Below, piece by piece: positions 27,427-35,596 of a stretch of DNA of 64,000 nt. Positions within the stretch are counted from its first letter, which is position 1. Each line of letters opens with the position of its first letter. Where the stretch lies: contig JBJXGS010000005.1 of the NCBI GenBank assembly GCA_046160545.1, forward strand, positions 1 to 64,000, given 5' to 3'. Position numbers and translations under genes: made by a program. The notes under the pieces were generated by a model that had not been told where the DNA came from, ran no database searches, and saw nothing but the letters and a program-made list of their open reading frames with translations. The DNA comes from JAEUOS01 sp046160545 (GTDB lineage: Bacteria; Pseudomonadota; Gammaproteobacteria; Burkholderiales; JAEUOS01).

Positions 27427-28950
27427 ATGCCCGCCACGCTGATCTTCGGCACGCAGACAATTCCACCCGAGCAGGTGGAAGAACGCGCGGCCCGCACCGC
27501 TTCGGCGCTGGCCGCGCACGGCATCGGTGAAGATGCCGTGGTGGCGCTGATGCTGAGAAACGAGCCTGCGTTCATCGACATCATGCTCGCGGCGCGGCGC
27601 CTGGGCGCGTATCACTGTCCGATCAACTGGCACTTCAAGGCTGCCGAGGCCGGACACATCCTGCGCGACTCCGGTGCGGCAATCCTGATCGTGCATGCCG
27701 ACCTGCTGCCGCAGATCGCCGACGCCATCCCGGCGCAGCTGCCGGTGATCGTGGTGCGTCCGGAAGAGGCGACGGTCGAGGCCTGCGGGCTCGACGCGGC
27801 GACCTGGCCGGCGCATGCACTCGGCTGGGCCGACTGGATCGGGCAACACCCGCCGTGGCTTGAGGCGCCCCGTTCGCCGCGCGGGCTGATCGCCTATACC
27901 TCGGGGACCACCGGTGTGCCCAAGGGTGTCAAGCGCCGCCCGGCGACGCCCGAGATGCTCGCCGCCGGCGCAGCGCTGGCGCTCGAGATCAACGGCATCG
28001 GCCCCGGCATGCGTGCCCTGTGCTCGGCGCCGATGTACCACAGCGCGCCCAACACCTATTCGTCCCAGACCACGCAGAACGGTGCGCTCCTGGTGCTGGA
28101 ATCCAAGTTCGACGCCGAACGCACGCTGGCCTTGATCGAGGCGCATCGCCTCACGCACGCCTACCTGGTCCCGACCATGTATGTGCGCATGCTGCGCCTG
28201 CCGGAGGCGGTGCGGCGCAAGTACGACCTGTCGTCGATGAGCTTCGTCGCCTCCACCGGGTCGCCGTGCGCGCCGGATGTCAAGCGCGCCATGATCGACT
28301 GGTGGGGCCCGGTGATCCACGAGAGTTACGCGTCGAGCGAGTCGGGCTACATCACCCACATCAGCGCCGAAGAGTGGCTCAGGAAACCGGGTTCTGCGGG
28401 GCGGCCGGCGACCAACGGCACGGTGCGCATCTACGACGAGGCGGGCATGCCCCTGCCGCCCGGCGTGGTGGGCCTCATCTATTGCCGCCAGCCGGCCTAT
28501 CCGGACTTCGACTACAACCACCAGAGCGACGCGCGCCGCGCGATGGAGCGCGACGGTCTGGTGTGCCTGGGCGACATGGGCTGGCTCGATGCCGACGGCT
28601 ACCTCTATGTCTCGGACCGCAAGTCCGACATGGTCATCGCCGGCGGGGTCAACATCTATCCCGCCGAGATCGAGGCGGTGCTGATCGGCATGGACGGCGT
28701 TGCCGATTGCGCGGTATTCGGCATTCCCCATGAAGAATTTGGTGAGGCACTGGCGGCGGCGGTCGAGTTGCGCCCCGGGGCCGAATTGACCCCGGAGGCA
28801 GTGCGCGTGTGGCTGGGTGAGCGCATCGCCGGCTACAAGGTGCCCCGCGTGGTGACCTTCCACACCGCGCTGCCGCGCGAGGACAGCGGCAAGATCTTCA
28901 AGCGGCGCTTGAAGGCGCCTTACTGGGACCGCGCCGGTCGAAACATCTGA
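27427..28950 (+). CDS. AMP-dependent acyl-CoA synthetase
   Basis: 507-residue ANL-family ligase activating a carboxylic acid to its CoA thioester through an acyl-AMP. The P-loop AYTSGTTGVPKGVKRRP is intact; other motifs are HESYASSESGYITH, GDMGWLDADGYLYVSDRKSD, AGGVNIYPAEIE and catalytic Lys in EDSGKIFKRRL. It resembles fadD3/bile-acid or medium-chain type ligases; the substrate is not determinable. No signal or membrane segments. The gene stands alone, convergent with an OsmC-like gene 19 bases away. Confidence 0.93.
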   Translation: MPATLIFGTQTIPPEQVEERAARTASALAAHGIGEDAVVALMLRNEPAFIDIMLAARRLGAYHCPINWHFKAAEAGHILRDSGAAILIVHADLLPQIADAIPAQLPVIVVRPEEATVEACGLDAATWPAHALGWADWIGQHPPWLEAPRSPRGLIAYTSGTTGVPKGVKRRPATPEMLAAGAALALEINGIGPGMRALCSAPMYHSAPNTYSSQTTQNGALLVLESKFDAERTLALIEAHRLTHAYLVPTMYVRMLRLPEAVRRKYDLSSMSFVASTGSPCAPDVKRAMIDWWGPVIHESYASSESGYITHISAEEWLRKPGSAGRPATNGTVRIYDEAGMPLPPGVVGLIYCRQPAYPDFDYNHQSDARRAMERDGLVCLGDMGWLDADGYLYVSDRKSDMVIAGGVNIYPAEIEAVLIGMDGVADCAVFGIPHEEFGEALAAAVELRPGAELTPEAVRVWLGERIAGYKVPRVVTFHTALPREDSGKIFKRRLKAPYWDRAGRNI

Positions 28951-28968
28951 GATACCGAGCGGCGTGCG

Positions 28969-30174
28969 TCAGGCCAGGGTTTCGGCGCCCGCCCCGTTGA
29001 TCGCCAGGCTCACGCGCGGCATGCAGGCTCCGCCGAGCGCCGCGTGCAGGTAGCAGGTGTTGGCGGCGTAGAGCAGCAATTTCTGCATGACATCATCGGG
29101 CTCGTCGGCGTTGACGAACAGGTGTGTGTCCACCGGCAGGGCGCCGGCACGCTCCCCGGCGCTAAACGGATTGACCTGCACAACGCGCACCGCACGCACC
29201 TTGTGCTTGCGGTACTCGATGTAGCGCAGCAACTGGGTGAGATAGCAGAACGCGATCCCGCCGGCGTAGAGCGCCAGCCCGGACGGTGCGCGCGCGGCGT
29301 TGGCCGCTTCATCGGCCAGAAGGGCGAAGCGCGAGCCGCCCGGCTTGGCGATCCAGGACTCCGCGCGAACGCCGCTGCCGGGCAGTGTCGCTTGGCCGGC
29401 GCCGCCGATGATGATCTCGATGCGCTCGCTTTGTCCCGGCAGGCTGGGCGACTTGGGCGGCGCGCCGTGCACCTTGGAGATCAGGTCGGGCAGGTCCGCT
29501 GCGCCGGTCAAGGGCGCCGGTGCGACCGCATGGGCCTTGAAGGGGTCGACCACATCGCCCCCCGGAAAGGCATGCACGCCCTCGACCGGGTGGCGGCGAC
29601 CATTGACGTACAGCGCGAAGGTGTTGGCCAAGGGCGTGCGCAGCGCCGCGATCGCCGGCGAGGCGTCAAGCGCGCTGCGCACCAGCTGCTTGAGCGTCGC
29701 CGCGGGCGCGCTGCTGGACAGGGCCAGGTCGAGTGCCGGCGCTTCTGCCGAACCGCGTCCCGTACCCGCAAAGAATGATCCGGTGAACGCGTAACGGTGC
29801 TCGGTCGCAAGACTCGCCGCCTCCAGGCGCACCTCGTGTGCCCCCGCGAGCGCGACGATGCGGCCCAGCACATCGGCGATGAGGCCCGCGCTGAAAAAGC
29901 CCAGGGGAAACGGCGCCAGGTCAGTGCCGCCCAAGGCCGGCCCCTCGTCGCTGGTCAGGCGCCAGCGCGCGCCGTCCGCGCCTTCGACCACGGCTTCCTT
30001 CTGGTGTCCGCCTATGGCGCGGGCCTCGACGCGCAGCGCGCCCTGGCCTGGGCCGGTGCCAGCCAGCGGTGAAGCACCGCGCGCGGCCAAAGTGCGAAAA
30101 GCGAGCGGGTGGCCGCTGGCCGCGATGGAGGTCGAGGATTCGATCATGGGTTCGGAGCGGGATTGGGAGAGCAT
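28969..30174 (-). CDS. OsmC-like protein with two candidate OsmC halves
   Basis: About 401 residues. The first half carries SDEGPALGGTDLAPFPLGFF, the usual OsmC positioning of a Gly-rich turn before a long helix. The second half has NTCYLHAALGGACMPRV and IAFCYLTQLLRYIEYRKHKV, with Cys at places where OsmC/Ohr enzymes carry peroxidatic thiols. Normal OsmC proteins are about 140 residues, so this is at least a double-length form. A peroxide or organic hydroperoxide defence role is likely but unproven. The ATG at 30174 or 30147 could be the start; neither has a strong ribosome site. Confidence 0.65.
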   Translation of the reverse strand: MLSQSRSEPMIESSTSIAASGHPLAFRTLAARGASPLAGTGPGQGALRVEARAIGGHQKEAVVEGADGARWRLTSDEGPALGGTDLAPFPLGFFSAGLIADVLGRIVALAGAHEVRLEAASLATEHRYAFTGSFFAGTGRGSAEAPALDLALSSSAPAATLKQLVRSALDASPAIAALRTPLANTFALYVNGRRHPVEGVHAFPGGDVVDPFKAHAVAPAPLTGAADLPDLISKVHGAPPKSPSLPGQSERIEIIIGGAGQATLPGSGVRAESWIAKPGGSRFALLADEAANAARAPSGLALYAGGIAFCYLTQLLRYIEYRKHKVRAVRVVQVNPFSAGERAGALPVDTHLFVNADEPDDVMQKLLLYAANTCYLHAALGGACMPRVSLAINGAGAETLA

Positions 30175-30281
30175 GCGATTATGCGCGCGATGATCGGTGC
30201 CGGGCGCGGAATCCGTAGCGAGTGGTCGCTCGTACATCTTGCGCGACACCGCCGTTTTCCGAGAGAAGAAAGGACCTGCCC

Positions 30282-31115
30282 ATGCTTGACCGCCGCCGCT
30301 TCCTGACCGCCTCGCTCGCCGCGCCGCTACTTGGCGCCGCGCCGGCATTGCGCGCGCAATCCACACCACCGGGAGTCGAAGCCCTGCTCGACGCCGCCGT
30401 CAGCGGTGCCCACCGCAGCAGTGCCAACCGTGCCCGCGACATCTATCGCAATCCCAAGGAAACGCTGCTATTTTTCGGCCTCAAGCCGGAAATGACCGCA
30501 GTCGAACTGTGGCCCGACGCTGGCTGGTTCACCGAGGTCATAGCACCGGTCCTACGCGAGCGTGGGCGTTTCATCGCCGCCCACTATCCGCTGGAGCACC
30601 GTTCCACCACGCGCGGCTGGCGCGCCTTGCGCGAGGGGTTCGAAACCAAGCTCAAGGCCCATCCCGGCGTCTACGATCGCGTCGTCATGGCCGAGATGGC
30701 GACCCCCGACCAACTCGTCTTCGCGCCGCCCAGTTCGGTGGACATGGTGTTCTCGTTTCGCAGCCTGCACGTATGGGCGTACCAGGAGACCGACGACATC
30801 GTTCTCAAGGCCATCCATGCCGCGCTAAAACCCGGCGGCATCCTGGGCATCGAGGATCATCGCGCCGTCGAAGGCACGTCCAAAGACCGCCAGGTCAGGA
30901 GTGGTTATATGACCGAGTCCTACGCGATCGCCGCATGCGAAAAGGCCGGGTTCAGGCTTGCCGGGCGCTCGGAGGTCAACGCCAATCCCCGCGACACCAA
31001 GGATTATCCGGAAGGGGTTTGGGCCCTGCCGCCCAGCCTGTCCGCGAAGGACCGCGAAAAGCACCTTGCGATCGGCGAGAGCGATCGCATGACGCTGCGC
31101 TTCGTCAAGGCCTGA
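30282..31115 (+). CDS. Tat-exported SAM-dependent methyltransferase-like protein
   Basis: 277 residues. An AGAAAGGA site precedes the ATG. The N-terminus is a twin-arginine signal, DRRRFLTASLAAPLLGAA, with cleavage after LRAQ. The mature protein is a class I methyltransferase-like fold: TAVELWPDAGWFTEVIAPVL (motif I changed to LWPDAGW), MVFSFRSLHVW, and LKPGGILGIEDHR. Such proteins are annotated as methyltransferases, but export to the periplasm, where SAM is not known to be available, makes the activity doubtful. The unusual motif I supports a different or lost cofactor use. Confidence 0.82.
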   Translation: MLDRRRFLTASLAAPLLGAAPALRAQSTPPGVEALLDAAVSGAHRSSANRARDIYRNPKETLLFFGLKPEMTAVELWPDAGWFTEVIAPVLRERGRFIAAHYPLEHRSTTRGWRALREGFETKLKAHPGVYDRVVMAEMATPDQLVFAPPSSVDMVFSFRSLHVWAYQETDDIVLKAIHAALKPGGILGIEDHRAVEGTSKDRQVRSGYMTESYAIAACEKAGFRLAGRSEVNANPRDTKDYPEGVWALPPSLSAKDREKHLAIGESDRMTLRFVKA

Positions 31116-31200
31116 GTCCGGCCAAATGTAAAAGCACTGTCCGGTTCGTTGGCGCCATGCTATAAGTTCTCCTCAGCCGTGACGTAGCCGGAGGACCCGC

Positions 31201-31680
31201 ATGTCACCAGCATTGCGCAATTTGTTGTTGGCCGTCGCGGCCTTTGCAGCCACCTTGCCCGCGGCCCCGGTCGCGGACGCGCATGGGTTCGGCCGCCGCG
31301 GCGGCTATTTCATCGGCGGGGTAGTCGTCGGCAGCGCACTGGCAGGTCCGCGCTATTGGCATCCGCATCCCTGGGGTCCGCCTGTCTACCACCCGCCACG
31401 CGTGATCTACGTGCCGCCGCCGGTCGTCTTCTCCCCGCCCGTGGTGTACCCGCCGGTGCCCCAAGTCATCTATACCGTGCCGGCGGCACCTGTGCAGGTG
31501 CAGATTCCGGCGATGCCGATGGTGACGGCGCCGGGCATTCCGGCGGCTCCTTCGGCCGCTGCGCCGCAGGCCATGTCCATGGAAGATCGGCTGCGCCGAC
31601 TGCAATCCCTGTGTGACCAGGGGCTCCTTACCTTCATGGAATGCGAGCGTCGGCGCGAGCAGATACTCGCCGAGTTGTAG
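31201..31680 (+). CDS. Exported Pro-rich protein with C-terminal SHOCT-like segment
   Basis: 159 residues. Signal peptide to about residue 28 (cleavage near VADAHG), then a small hydrophobic stretch with glycine, and a long Pro/Val/Tyr region (PPVYHPPRVIYVPPPVVF) typical of surface or periplasmic proteins in betaproteobacteria. The last 35 residues (MEDRLRRLQSLCDQGLLTFM then ECERRREQILAEL) form a short helical pair like the SHOCT domain. Function unknown. Confidence 0.75.
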   Translation: MSPALRNLLLAVAAFAATLPAAPVADAHGFGRRGGYFIGGVVVGSALAGPRYWHPHPWGPPVYHPPRVIYVPPPVVFSPPVVYPPVPQVIYTVPAAPVQVQIPAMPMVTAPGIPAAPSAAAPQAMSMEDRLRRLQSLCDQGLLTFMECERRREQILAEL

Positions 31681-31738
31681 AAGATCCCCCCAGTCCCCGG
31701 CAGCCCTTTTCGGCTAGCCCCGAGCCCGGGAGTCCCTA

Positions 31739-32374
31739 CTAGCGGACCGCTTTCTCGCGCAGCGCCGCATCCACCAGCGCATCCATCATCCAGCGCACCA
31801 CGGCCTCGGTTTCGCGGTCGCTTACGCCACAGATGTCTTTGAGCACCACCATCGGCTCGATGCCGTAGACCACGGCGAGCGCCCGGATCAGGCGGTTCCA
31901 GGTGCGCGGCGCAAGCTGGCTTCGCAGGGGTGCAAGCGTCAGCTTGAGGATTTCTTCCCGCTGGCCGCGCCTGAATGGCTCCTCTTCGAGCAGTCCGGCG
32001 GCCTCCAGCGACTGGTGTTCGAGCGCGAGCTGCAGCGCGGCCCGCATATGCGGCTCGTACTCGCTGAAGAGCGAATACGTGCGGTTAAGAAGTTCGTGCA
32101 GCCGTTGCTTGGGTTCGCCCTGCTGCGGCACCGCGCGACGCACCGGCGCCAGCGCTTCGGCGATCACGGCGCTGATCAGCTTGGAGCGGCTGGGGAAGTA
32201 ACGATAGGCGGTCGCCCGTGAAACCTCGGCGGCGAGCGCAACCTCGGCCACCGACGGGATGCGCCCCCGCCGTACCAGCGCAACCGCCTCGTCGAGCAGC
32301 CGCCGGAACACGCGACTGCGGTGTCCCGACCCGTGGTCCGGCAAGGTATAGAAGCTGGCGGCACTTTGACGCAT
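31739..32374 (-). CDS. TetR-family transcriptional regulator
   Basis: 211 residues. The helix-turn-helix is clear at residues 30-70: IPSVAEVALAAEVSRATAYR and YFPSRSKLISAVIAE. The C-terminal half is an all-helical ligand-binding domain. The start ATG at 32374 gives MRQSAASFYTLPDHGSGHR. It diverges from the large hydrolase-Liv operon, and palindromes in the shared 111-base intergenic region are candidate operators. It is probably a repressor responding to the substrate or a CoA product of that operon. Confidence 0.9.
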   Translation of the reverse strand: MRQSAASFYTLPDHGSGHRSRVFRRLLDEAVALVRRGRIPSVAEVALAAEVSRATAYRYFPSRSKLISAVIAEALAPVRRAVPQQGEPKQRLHELLNRTYSLFSEYEPHMRAALQLALEHQSLEAAGLLEEEPFRRGQREEILKLTLAPLRSQLAPRTWNRLIRALAVVYGIEPMVVLKDICGVSDRETEAVVRWMMDALVDAALREKAVR

Positions 32375-32382
32375 CGCAGATT

Positions 32383-32395
32383 GACAAGACTTGTC
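32383..32395. promoter_or_regulatory. Small palindrome overlapping a -35-like element
   Basis: GACAAG-A-CTTGTC (six-base arms) overlaps TTGACA (32381-32386), a perfect -35 word. TATTAG follows at 32402-32407 with a short 15-base spacer, so the promoter assignment for the + operon is provisional. It may be a second site for the divergent TetR regulator. Confidence 0.35.
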
Positions 32396-32420
32396 GAGTC
32401 GTATTAGTGTCGCACACCCG

Positions 32421-32440
32421 AATGAGACTAGCGTCTCATT
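32421..32440. promoter_or_regulatory. Candidate TetR operator
   Basis: AATGAGAC-TAGC-GTCTCATT is a perfect eight-base inverted repeat with a four-base spacer, in the intergenic region between the TetR gene and the operon start at 32486. Length and symmetry fit a TetR dimer site, and its position downstream of the likely -10 would block transcription of the operon. Assignment is by position and symmetry only. Confidence 0.6.
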
Positions 32441-32485
32441 TATATCCGTTTTGCGGCGCAGCATACATCTGGAGAGGGGTATGCG

Positions 32486-33271
32486 TTGAGTACCAGCTTT
32501 GTCGAGCGCATTGCCGTCGAGACCGACGGCGCCGGCGAAGCCGTGCTCATGATCCACGGACTCGGTGGCACGTCGAATTTCTGGACGCCGCTCCTGCCGG
32601 CCCTGGCCCGCTATCGCACCATCCGGCCGGACCTGCCGGGCGCCGGCCGCTCGCATCGGGTCCAGGGGCCGCTGTCCATCGATGGATATGTGCGCGCGCT
32701 GATGCGCGTCTGCGGTGCCACGGGAGTTGAGCGCGCCCACCTGGTTGCGCACTCGATGGGCTGCATCATCGCCTTTCACCTGGCAGTGCAGGAGCCGCGG
32801 CTGGTCCGGAGCCTCGCTCTTTTCGGCCCGCTCACCGCGCCGCCGGACGTGAACCGTGCGCCGATCCGCGCGCGAGGCGAGAAGGCGCGCACCGAGCGCG
32901 AGGCCGGCATGCAGGCCATCGCCGATGCAACCGTGCAGTCGGGCACCTCAACCGAGACGCGCCGCATGCGACCGGTGGCAGTGGCTGCGGTGCGCGAGTC
33001 GGTGATGCGCCAGTGCCATGACGGCTATGCGCGCAGCTGCGAGGCCCTGTCCGAAGCGCAAGCCGCCGACCTGGCGAAGATCGCCTGCCCGGTCCTGCTC
33101 GTGACCGGTGACGAGGACGCGGTCGCGCCACCGCAGGCGGTGCGTGGCATCGCCGCAGGCATCGCCGACGCGCGGGCCGAAGTGCTCACACGCTGCGGGC
33201 ATTGGACGGTATACGAGAAGCCCGAGGAATGCGGCTCGCTCCTCGGCAAATTCCTGGCACAACGAACCTAG
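32486..33271 (+). CDS. Alpha/beta hydrolase
   Basis: 261 residues. The start is TTG at 32486, preceded by GGAGAGGGG; the nearby ATG at 32481 opens only ATG-CGT-TGA. The fold shows MIHGLGGTSNFWTPLL (oxyanion), DLPGAGRSHR, nucleophile Ser in VAHSMGCIIAFHLA, Asp in TGDEDAVAPP and His in CGHWTVYEKP. No signal peptide. First gene of the operon. It may hydrolyse an ester, lactone or ring-cleavage product whose fragments the following genes use. The substrate is unknown. Confidence 0.9.
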   Translation: MSTSFVERIAVETDGAGEAVLMIHGLGGTSNFWTPLLPALARYRTIRPDLPGAGRSHRVQGPLSIDGYVRALMRVCGATGVERAHLVAHSMGCIIAFHLAVQEPRLVRSLALFGPLTAPPDVNRAPIRARGEKARTEREAGMQAIADATVQSGTSTETRRMRPVAVAAVRESVMRQCHDGYARSCEALSEAQAADLAKIACPVLLVTGDEDAVAPPQAVRGIAAGIADARAEVLTRCGHWTVYEKPEECGSLLGKFLAQRT

Positions 33272-33279
33272 GAGAAGCC

Positions 33280-34569
33280 ATGAGCAATACTCTCTTTACG
33301 AACGTGCGCATCATCGACGGCAGCGGCGCCCAGCCCTATGCAGGCGAGGTGCTGGTGCAGGGCAACCGCATTTCGCGCATCGGTCGCGGGGCCCGCGCCA
33401 TTCCGGCTGTCGGCGTCACGGTGGTCGATGCCGCCGGCGCCACGCTCATGCCGGGCATGTGCGAGGCGCACACCCACTTCGGCTGGGTCAACTCCAAGTC
33501 GCTGGACGCGATCCAGAAGTTGCCGCACGAGGAACACACGCTGTGGGCGGCGCAGGTGGCCAGACAGTATCTGGACATGGGCTGGACCTCCTGCGTCGGT
33601 GCGGCGACGCCCAAGCCGCGCCTGGACTGCGTGATCCGCAATGCGATCGAGTCGGGTCAGATTCCCGGGCCCCGCTACCTGGCCGCCAGCCAGGAAATCA
33701 CCGTGAGCGGCTCGCTCGGCGATGATCTGTTGCCGCACCTGCCCTACCCGGAGCTGGCCTTCGGCTGCATTGTCAATGGTCCGGATGAGATGCTCAAGGC
33801 CGTGCGCATGTTCCTCAAGTACGGCGTCGACTCGATCAAGCTCAACCTCTCGGGCGACAACCTGGTTCCCGGCGCCGACGCAACCACCACCTGGATGAGT
33901 GACGAGGAGGTTGCCATCGCAGTGCGCGAGACCAAGGTGCGTGGCAAGCGTCTTTCTTGCCACGCACGCTCGACCGAGTCGGTCAAGCAGGCGATGCGCC
34001 ACGGCTTCGACATCATCTATCACGCGAGCTTCGCCGACGAGGAGGCGCTCGACATGATGGAGGCGCAGAAGCATCGCATCTTTGTCGCGCCCGGCCTGTC
34101 GGTGATCATCCGGCTGCTCTACGAAGGCGGGGTGGTCGACATCGACAACCAGGCGGCCAAGAACATGGGCTACGAGCGTGAGCTCGAGGCCGCCTGCAAC
34201 AGCATGAAGGCGATGCTCAAGCGCGGCATCCGCGTGCTGCCCGGCGGCGACTACGGCTTCGCCTGGGCGCCGCACGGCGAGAACGCAAAGGACCTCGAGT
34301 ACTTCGTCAAGTACCTCGGCATGACGCCGATGGAGGCGATCGTTTCGTGCACCAAGTGGGGCGGCGAGATGATGATGCGCGGCAGCGACCTGGGGCTGGT
34401 CAAGGAGGGTTACCTGGCCGACCTGTTGCTGGTCGACGGCGATCCGCTTTCCAACCTCGCGCTGCTGCAGGATTCCCGGCGCATCCTCGCGGTGATGAAG
34501 GACGGCCAGTTCCACAAGTCGCCCGAGATCCGCGCCGCACGCACCCGCTGGGGACAATCGGCCGCATGA
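33280..34569 (+). CDS. Metal-dependent amidohydrolase
   Basis: 429 residues with GGAGAAG before the ATG. Family start FTNVRIIDGSGAQPYAGEVL and metal motif MCEAHTHFGW (HxH) are followed by SCHARSTESV, IIYHASFADEE and LPGGDYGFAWAPHG, then the usual end KEGYLADLLLVDGDPL. It resembles imidazolonepropionase/Xaa-Pro-type amidohydrolases of catabolic operons in the absence of a signal peptide. It hydrolyses a C-N bond in an unknown cyclic or linear amide. A 28-codon ATGA-coupled frame follows before livH. Confidence 0.92.
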   Translation: MSNTLFTNVRIIDGSGAQPYAGEVLVQGNRISRIGRGARAIPAVGVTVVDAAGATLMPGMCEAHTHFGWVNSKSLDAIQKLPHEEHTLWAAQVARQYLDMGWTSCVGAATPKPRLDCVIRNAIESGQIPGPRYLAASQEITVSGSLGDDLLPHLPYPELAFGCIVNGPDEMLKAVRMFLKYGVDSIKLNLSGDNLVPGADATTTWMSDEEVAIAVRETKVRGKRLSCHARSTESVKQAMRHGFDIIYHASFADEEALDMMEAQKHRIFVAPGLSVIIRLLYEGGVVDIDNQAAKNMGYERELEAACNSMKAMLKRGIRVLPGGDYGFAWAPHGENAKDLEYFVKYLGMTPMEAIVSCTKWGGEMMMRGSDLGLVKEGYLADLLLVDGDPLSNLALLQDSRRILAVMKDGQFHKSPEIRAARTRWGQSAA

Positions 34570-34652
34570 GCGTTCCCGCACCGCCGTCCGAAGGGAGCGC
34601 TCGTCCTCCCCCGGGGAGCATGTCGCGCAGCGGCAGGAGGGCTCCGCGGTGA
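34566..34652 (+). CDS. Possible small coupling ORF (28 codons)
   Basis: An ATG overlapping the amidohydrolase TGA (ATGA) opens a 28-codon frame rich in Pro, Ser and Arg, ending at a TGA that overlaps the livH GTG (34649). The livH ribosome site AGGAGGG lies inside it. It would bridge the 79-base gap and couple translation. It has no recognisable domain; chance is possible. Confidence 0.25.
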   Translation: MSVPAPPSEGSARPPPGSMSRSGRRAPR

Positions 34653-35596
34653 GTCGCTGGTTGCGCGCCATCTGGAGCGTCGTCATCGGCGCTCCGATCG
34701 CGGTCTTCACCGTGTGGGGACTGTGGGACAACGCGCGTCTGTTCCTGATCACACTGCTCAACGGGCTCACGCTGGCCTCGTTGTACTTCATCGTCGCCAG
34801 CGGTTTCACGCTGGTCTTCGGCCTGATGAGGAACGTCAACCTCGCGCACGGATCGCTCTATCTGCTTGGCGGCTATGTCGGCTATATGGCCGCCACCGCG
34901 TCCGGATACTTCGTCCTCGGGCTTGCGGCCGGATTCCTGGTCGCCGCGTTGGCCGGGCTCATGTTGCAACTGCTGATCTTCCGCCATATGCAGGGCGAGG
35001 ACCTGCGCCAGACGATGGTCACCATCGGCCTGTCGATTGTCATCGCCGATCTTCTCCTGTGGGGGATCGGCGCCCAGGTGCATCAACTGAGCGCGCCGGA
35101 CTTCCTGTCGGGCCCGCTGCGTGACATCCCCTTGATCAAGGCCTATTCCAAGTACCGGATGGCGCTCCTGCCGGTGGGCATAGCCATCGGCATTCTGCTC
35201 TGGCTCTTCCTCAACAAGACCCGCATCGGCATGATGATTCGCGCCGGGGTGGATGACCGTGCGATGCTCGCTGCCACCGGTGTGAACGTGAACCTGGTCT
35301 TCGCCGCCACCTTCGCCATCGGGGCCGGCCTGGCGGGCTTCGGCGGCGTGATCGGCGCGGTAGAACTGTCCATGGTACCGGGCGAGGACGTGCGCTTGCT
35401 GCTCGCCTCGCTGGTGGTGGTCATCGTCGGCGGCATGGGCAGCGTGGTGGGTGCCGCGGTCGGTGCGGTGATCTTGGGCGTGGCCGAGACCTTCGGCCTG
35501 GCCTACGCGCCGACCTACAGCGTGGTGTTCACCTTTGTCATCCTGGTGCTCGTGCTCGCCTTCCGGCCGCGCGGCATCCTCGGGAGCGCGGCATGA
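34649..35596 (+). CDS. livH: Branched-chain-type ABC transporter permease (LivH-like)
   Basis: 315 residues, GTG start with AGGAGGG about ten bases upstream. Eight or so hydrophobic segments; the family features LTLASLYFIVASGFTLVFGL and MRNVNLAHGSLYLLGGYVGY, and the cytoplasmic coupling loop MIRAGVDDRAMLAATGVNVN are present. It forms the membrane channel with LivM for import by the LivJ binding protein. The substrate of these operons is often an aromatic or amide compound and not leucine, and I infer the same given the amidohydrolase. Confidence 0.9.
   Translation: MSRWLRAIWSVVIGAPIAVFTVWGLWDNARLFLITLLNGLTLASLYFIVASGFTLVFGLMRNVNLAHGSLYLLGGYVGYMAATASGYFVLGLAAGFLVAALAGLMLQLLIFRHMQGEDLRQTMVTIGLSIVIADLLLWGIGAQVHQLSAPDFLSGPLRDIPLIKAYSKYRMALLPVGIAIGILLWLFLNKTRIGMMIRAGVDDRAMLAATGVNVNLVFAATFAIGAGLAGFGGVIGAVELSMVPGEDVRLLLASLVVVIVGGMGSVVGAAVGAVILGVAETFGLAYAPTYSVVFTFVILVLVLAFRPRGILGSAA

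Noticed and set aside
31681..31735. GC-rich stretch between the SHOCT and TetR genes as a bidirectional terminator
   Set aside because: Only a five-base stem with a large loop can be formed and there is no T-tract.
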